The notes below the pieces were generated by a model. That model was not told the DNA's origin and did no database searches. It saw only the letters and a program-made list of their open reading frames with translations. Source: CAIWHR01 sp963843595 (GTDB lineage: Bacteria > Pseudomonadota > Gammaproteobacteria > Burkholderiales > Casimicrobiaceae). Taken from it: 64,000 nt of DNA. Position 1 is the stretch's first letter. Each line of letters opens with the position of its first letter. The translations under genes were made by a program, and so were the position numbers. The DNA is taken from NCBI GenBank assembly GCA_963843595.1, contig CAWJLG010000001.1, forward strand, positions 1 through 64,000, written 5' to 3'. Positions 61,564 through 64,000 of the stretch are shown in pieces.

Positions 61564-62631
61564 ATGCAAATCGACTATTTGCAGTACCGTCCGGCGCTCG
61601 TGGCGCCCGTCACGATAGCAGCGGACGCGGCGGCGATCGGTCGCGTGAGCGCCGGGTCCGGTCTCACCCTCAGGGCGCTGGCCGCCCTGCGCGCCGATGG
61701 CGAGGCGATTCGGGTGGGCGACGACGTCTACATCGGCGAGCGTACGACGGCCCACATCGCGGATGGCGCGCTTGCGACGCACATCGGTGATCGCGTGAGC
61801 GTCGGCCGCTTCAGCCTCGTCCACGCGTGCACGCTGGAGGAAGGTGTCGTCGTCGCCGATGCGGCGACGGTCATGGACGGCGCCATCGTCGGTGCCCATG
61901 CGCTGATCGCACCGGAGGCACTGGTACCGCCGCGCAAGGCGCTTCCGGGAGGGGTCGTGTACGCCGGCAATCCGGCGCAGGCGGTGCGGACGATCGGCAG
62001 CGACGAACTTGCCGCGGCGTCGGCTGCGCTGCGGCGCGGCGCGCCCGTGCCCGGGTTTCCATCACCGGCACTGCCGCCGCTCGATCTCGACTCGTTCAGC
62101 ACCGCGGGCGCGGCAGCCGGACCGCCCTACGCTTTCGCGGGACGCACACCGCGAATCGGCCGCGCCTACGTGGCTCCCACGACGGCGCTGGTCGGCGACG
62201 TCTCGATTGGCGACGACGCGGGCGTGTACTTCGGATGCGTGCTCGCCGCCGGGGACGCTCGAATCGTCGTCGGCGCGGGCAGCAACGTTCAGGACAATTC
62301 GCTGCTCGTCACCGACCGTGCGCGCGGCGACCTTGTCCTTGGCGAGCGGGTCACGATCGGCCACAACGTGCGGATGAGTTCGGGCGAAGTCGCGGACGGT
62401 GCATTGGTGGGCATGAGTTCGATCGTCGGCGAGCACGTGGTCGTCGAGCGTGACGGCTGCATTGCCGCCGGCGCCTGGGTCGAGCCGGGCACCGTGGTGC
62501 GGGCAGGGTGGATCTGGGCGGGGCGGCCGGCACGTCCGTTCCGCGAACTCAAGCCCGCCGAGCGCGAGTCGTTCGCGCGCGGCGCGGACGTCTACGTGCG
62601 CTACGCAGCCGACTATCGCGGCTCAGGTTGA
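61564..62631 (+). CDS. Tandem left-handed beta-helix protein, duplicated gamma-carbonic-anhydrase type
   Basis: A 355-residue protein made of two hexapeptide-repeat beta-helix domains (about 10-150 and 190-340). Both align with YrdA/Cam-type gamma carbonic anhydrases. The N-half keeps two zinc-ligand positions (His64 in ERTTAHI, His87 in LVHAC) but has Arg82 in place of the middle His. The C-half has only the middle His (His267 in TIGHNV), with Val249 and Ser272 at the other two. The catalytic Arg of RGD reads AAGD. In gamma enzymes the first and third His come from one subunit and the middle from its neighbour. GTG 61516 is a longer start. Confidence 0.85.
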   Translation: MQIDYLQYRPALVAPVTIAADAAAIGRVSAGSGLTLRALAALRADGEAIRVGDDVYIGERTTAHIADGALATHIGDRVSVGRFSLVHACTLEEGVVVADAATVMDGAIVGAHALIAPEALVPPRKALPGGVVYAGNPAQAVRTIGSDELAAASAALRRGAPVPGFPSPALPPLDLDSFSTAGAAAGPPYAFAGRTPRIGRAYVAPTTALVGDVSIGDDAGVYFGCVLAAGDARIVVGAGSNVQDNSLLVTDRARGDLVLGERVTIGHNVRMSSGEVADGALVGMSSIVGEHVVVERDGCIAAGAWVEPGTVVRAGWIWAGRPARPFRELKPAERESFARGADVYVRYAADYRGSG

Positions 62632-62701
62632 CGCAAGGCAACGCGAGCGCGGAGTGACCGGCGGGGATATCGTCCGCTCCGGCGTCGCGTGTTGCAGTGA
62701 T

Positions 62702-63460
62702 TCATTGTGCGGCCGGCAGGAACTGCAGGTCGCCGTACCAGGCCTCGGCGCTTCCCCCCGTGTTGTCGGTATCGGTGAGCACTCCGACCGCCGTCAGCGT
62801 CCCGGGATCCTCCCCGAAAGCACGGCGAAAGTCTTCGACGACATTGCGTCGGATCGTCTGCCACGAGCCCACGCCAGATGCACCGCTGCTTGCGACGATC
62901 ATCTGGACGCGTGTGGTGCGGGGGTTCGGTATCACGGTGCCCACCGGCGCCCGATTGGCCCACACGTACATCAGCGTCGCATAGGCCGGCTCCTGGCCCG
63001 ACAGCTGCTTCCCAAGCACGAAGTACGCTCGATCCTTGAGGGGCAGCCGCGACTTGGTCCCGTCGAACTGGAGAACGATGCGCGAGGGCGAGTCTTCCTT
63101 GGTGGGATCGCTGTTGTCGGCGCCGTCGACGAGGTTGCTCACCTTCCAGCGCCATTCGAGAATCGGTGCGCTGCGCAGATCGAAGGCAACCTTGTGCCCG
63201 AGCCCGCTGGCCGCCGCTTCCGCCCGTGCATGCAGCACGACCGTTCCCTGGTCGACGACGAGGCCGTACGCGGTCGGCGTCTTGCTCGCCGAGATCTGCG
63301 CCGGCGCCCAGCCGGCGGGGAGTCCCGGGGGCTTGCCGGTCGAGAACGGCGTGACCAGCGGCGCCGCTTCCATCCGGGCCTGCGCGCGCCCGGGCGAGGG
63401 CGCGGCGGTGACGAGGGCCAGGGCGAGAGCTAGAGCGGCGAGAGCGGCGCGATGGATCAT
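62702..63460 (-). CDS. DUF3047 secreted protein
   Basis: A 252-residue exported protein of the DUF3047 family. Signal peptide to about residue 26 (PSPGRAQAR). Conserved parts are LEWRWKVSNLVDGADNSDPTKEDSPSRIVLQFDG-region (about 100-133), TLMYVWANRAPVGTVIPNP and VVEDFRRAFGEDPGTLTAVGVLTDTDNTGGSAEAWYGD-region (about 205-243). Likely a periplasmic beta-sandwich; function unknown. It is divergent from ppa. Confidence 0.88.
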   Translation of the reverse strand: MIHRAALAALALALALVTAAPSPGRAQARMEAAPLVTPFSTGKPPGLPAGWAPAQISASKTPTAYGLVVDQGTVVLHARAEAAASGLGHKVAFDLRSAPILEWRWKVSNLVDGADNSDPTKEDSPSRIVLQFDGTKSRLPLKDRAYFVLGKQLSGQEPAYATLMYVWANRAPVGTVIPNPRTTRVQMIVASSGASGVGSWQTIRRNVVEDFRRAFGEDPGTLTAVGVLTDTDNTGGSAEAWYGDLQFLPAAQ

Positions 63461-63534
63461 GGTCGTGGCTCCGGCGGCGGGGCGATGGCCGGTATAATTT
63501 CATCTTACCTTTCTCATCATCCGAGTGGTCTCCC

Positions 63535-64000
63535 ATGAGCTTCGACCGCGTGCCCGCCGGCAAAGACGTCCCGAACGACTGCAACGTGATCATCGAGATA
63601 CCGATGCACGGCGATCCGATCAAGTACGAAATCGACAAGGAGACCGGCGCCATATTCGTCGACCGATTCATGTCCACGGCGATGCACTACCCCTGCAACT
63701 ACGGGTACGTTCCACGGACGCTGTCCGAAGACGGCGACCCCTGTGACGTGCTGGTGCTCTCGCCGGTGCCGCTGATCACCGGCGTGGTGGTTCGCTGCCG
63801 GCCGATCGGCATGCTGAAGATGGAGGACGAAGCAGGCGGCGACGCGAAAATCCTGGCCGTTCCGATCGACAAGCTGTCGGGACTGTACCGGTCCATCAAG
63901 TCGCCGCGCGATCTGCCCGAGATCACGACCCAGCAGATCGCCCATTTCTTCGAACACTACAAGGACCTCGAACCCCGAAAGTGGGTGCGCATTTCGTCCT
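63535..64000 (+). CDS. ppa: Inorganic pyrophosphatase, family I (3' end beyond window)
   Basis: Hydrolyses pyrophosphate from biosynthetic reactions. The 155 visible residues include FDRVPAGKDVPNDCNVIIEIP, KYEIDKETG, NYGYVPRTLSEDGDPCDVLVLSP (signature with the metal-binding aspartates, about 54-76) and KKRDLPE-equivalent KSPRDLPEIT. About 20 residues are missing beyond base 64000. TATAAT at 63493-63498 may be its -10 element. Confidence 0.96.
   Translation, partial: MSFDRVPAGKDVPNDCNVIIEIPMHGDPIKYEIDKETGAIFVDRFMSTAMHYPCNYGYVPRTLSEDGDPCDVLVLSPVPLITGVVVRCRPIGMLKMEDEAGGDAKILAVPIDKLSGLYRSIKSPRDLPEITTQQIAHFFEHYKDLEPRKWVRISS

Overview
This 64 kb window is GC-rich chromosomal DNA, almost certainly from a betaproteobacterium. 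The evidence is a BPH-type proteasome homologue (a family named for Betaproteobacteria), an RpfE-type gene next to recJ, a cbb3 oxidase cluster with ccoI, ccoS, ccoG, ccoH and fnr, an exosortase H pair and an HslR/Hsp33 set. Genus cannot be assigned from sequence alone. I saw no rRNA, tRNA, insertion sequence, phage gene or CRISPR array. Coding density is high, and nearly every gene has a long spurious open frame opposite it.

Layout. 1-5.3 kb: DinG-type helicase, a secreted unknown, an SDR reductase, recJ and an RpfE-type gene, all leftward. 5.3-9.9 kb: Dabb protein, lolC-lolD, SrkA-type kinase, AlkA-type glycosylase, DUF2062 protein. 9.9-17.9 kb: a peptide ABC transporter operon with two paralogous binding proteins, two permeases and a fused double ATPase. 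17.9-25.5 kb: ankyrin protein, two acetyltransferases, a large TonB-dependent receptor and an exbB-exbD-exbD-tonB energising operon. 25.8-28 kb: a small membrane protein, then an ECF sigma factor with a putative anti-sigma factor and a DUF6249-like membrane protein. 28.2-33.2 kb: gspD-gspE-gspF. 33.2-37.4 kb: queG, then tsaE-amiC-xrtH and an XrtH partner. 37.5-43.9 kb: ACT protein, acyl-CoA synthetase, PilZ-like protein, a MerR/B12-type regulator, hslR and a PaiB-like flavoprotein. 43.9-48.8 kb: a BPH-Hsp33 fusion, gluQ, a lytic transglycosylase and proS. 49-60.3 kb: uspA, then the cbb3 oxidase and assembly cluster ending with fnr and a TauE/SafE protein. 60.3-64 kb: a twice-frameshifted gene, a duplicated gamma-carbonic-anhydrase-like protein, a DUF3047 protein and the start of ppa.

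How it works together. Respiration under low oxygen is the main theme. fnr sits beside the cbb3 genes. Palindromic FNR-type boxes lie upstream of uspA, ccoN, fnr and the unannotated 58-residue membrane protein at 25818. Three of these boxes sit 31-32 bases from a -10-like hexamer, the geometry of class II FNR activation. Envelope functions form a second theme: LolCD, TonB/ExbBD, secretin machinery, amidase, transglycosylase and exosortase H.

The strongest candidates for undescribed biology are three. First, a single open frame joins a proteasome-like Ntn hydrolase to the redox chaperone Hsp33. Second, a tandem gamma-carbonic-anhydrase-like protein keeps its three metal-binding histidines split between its two halves. 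Third, the predicted FNR-activated micro-protein. Smaller oddities are a repeat-bearing insert in a peptide permease, a mini-ORF nested between two ATGA junctions, and a MerR/B12-type regulator lacking the usual B12-binding residues.
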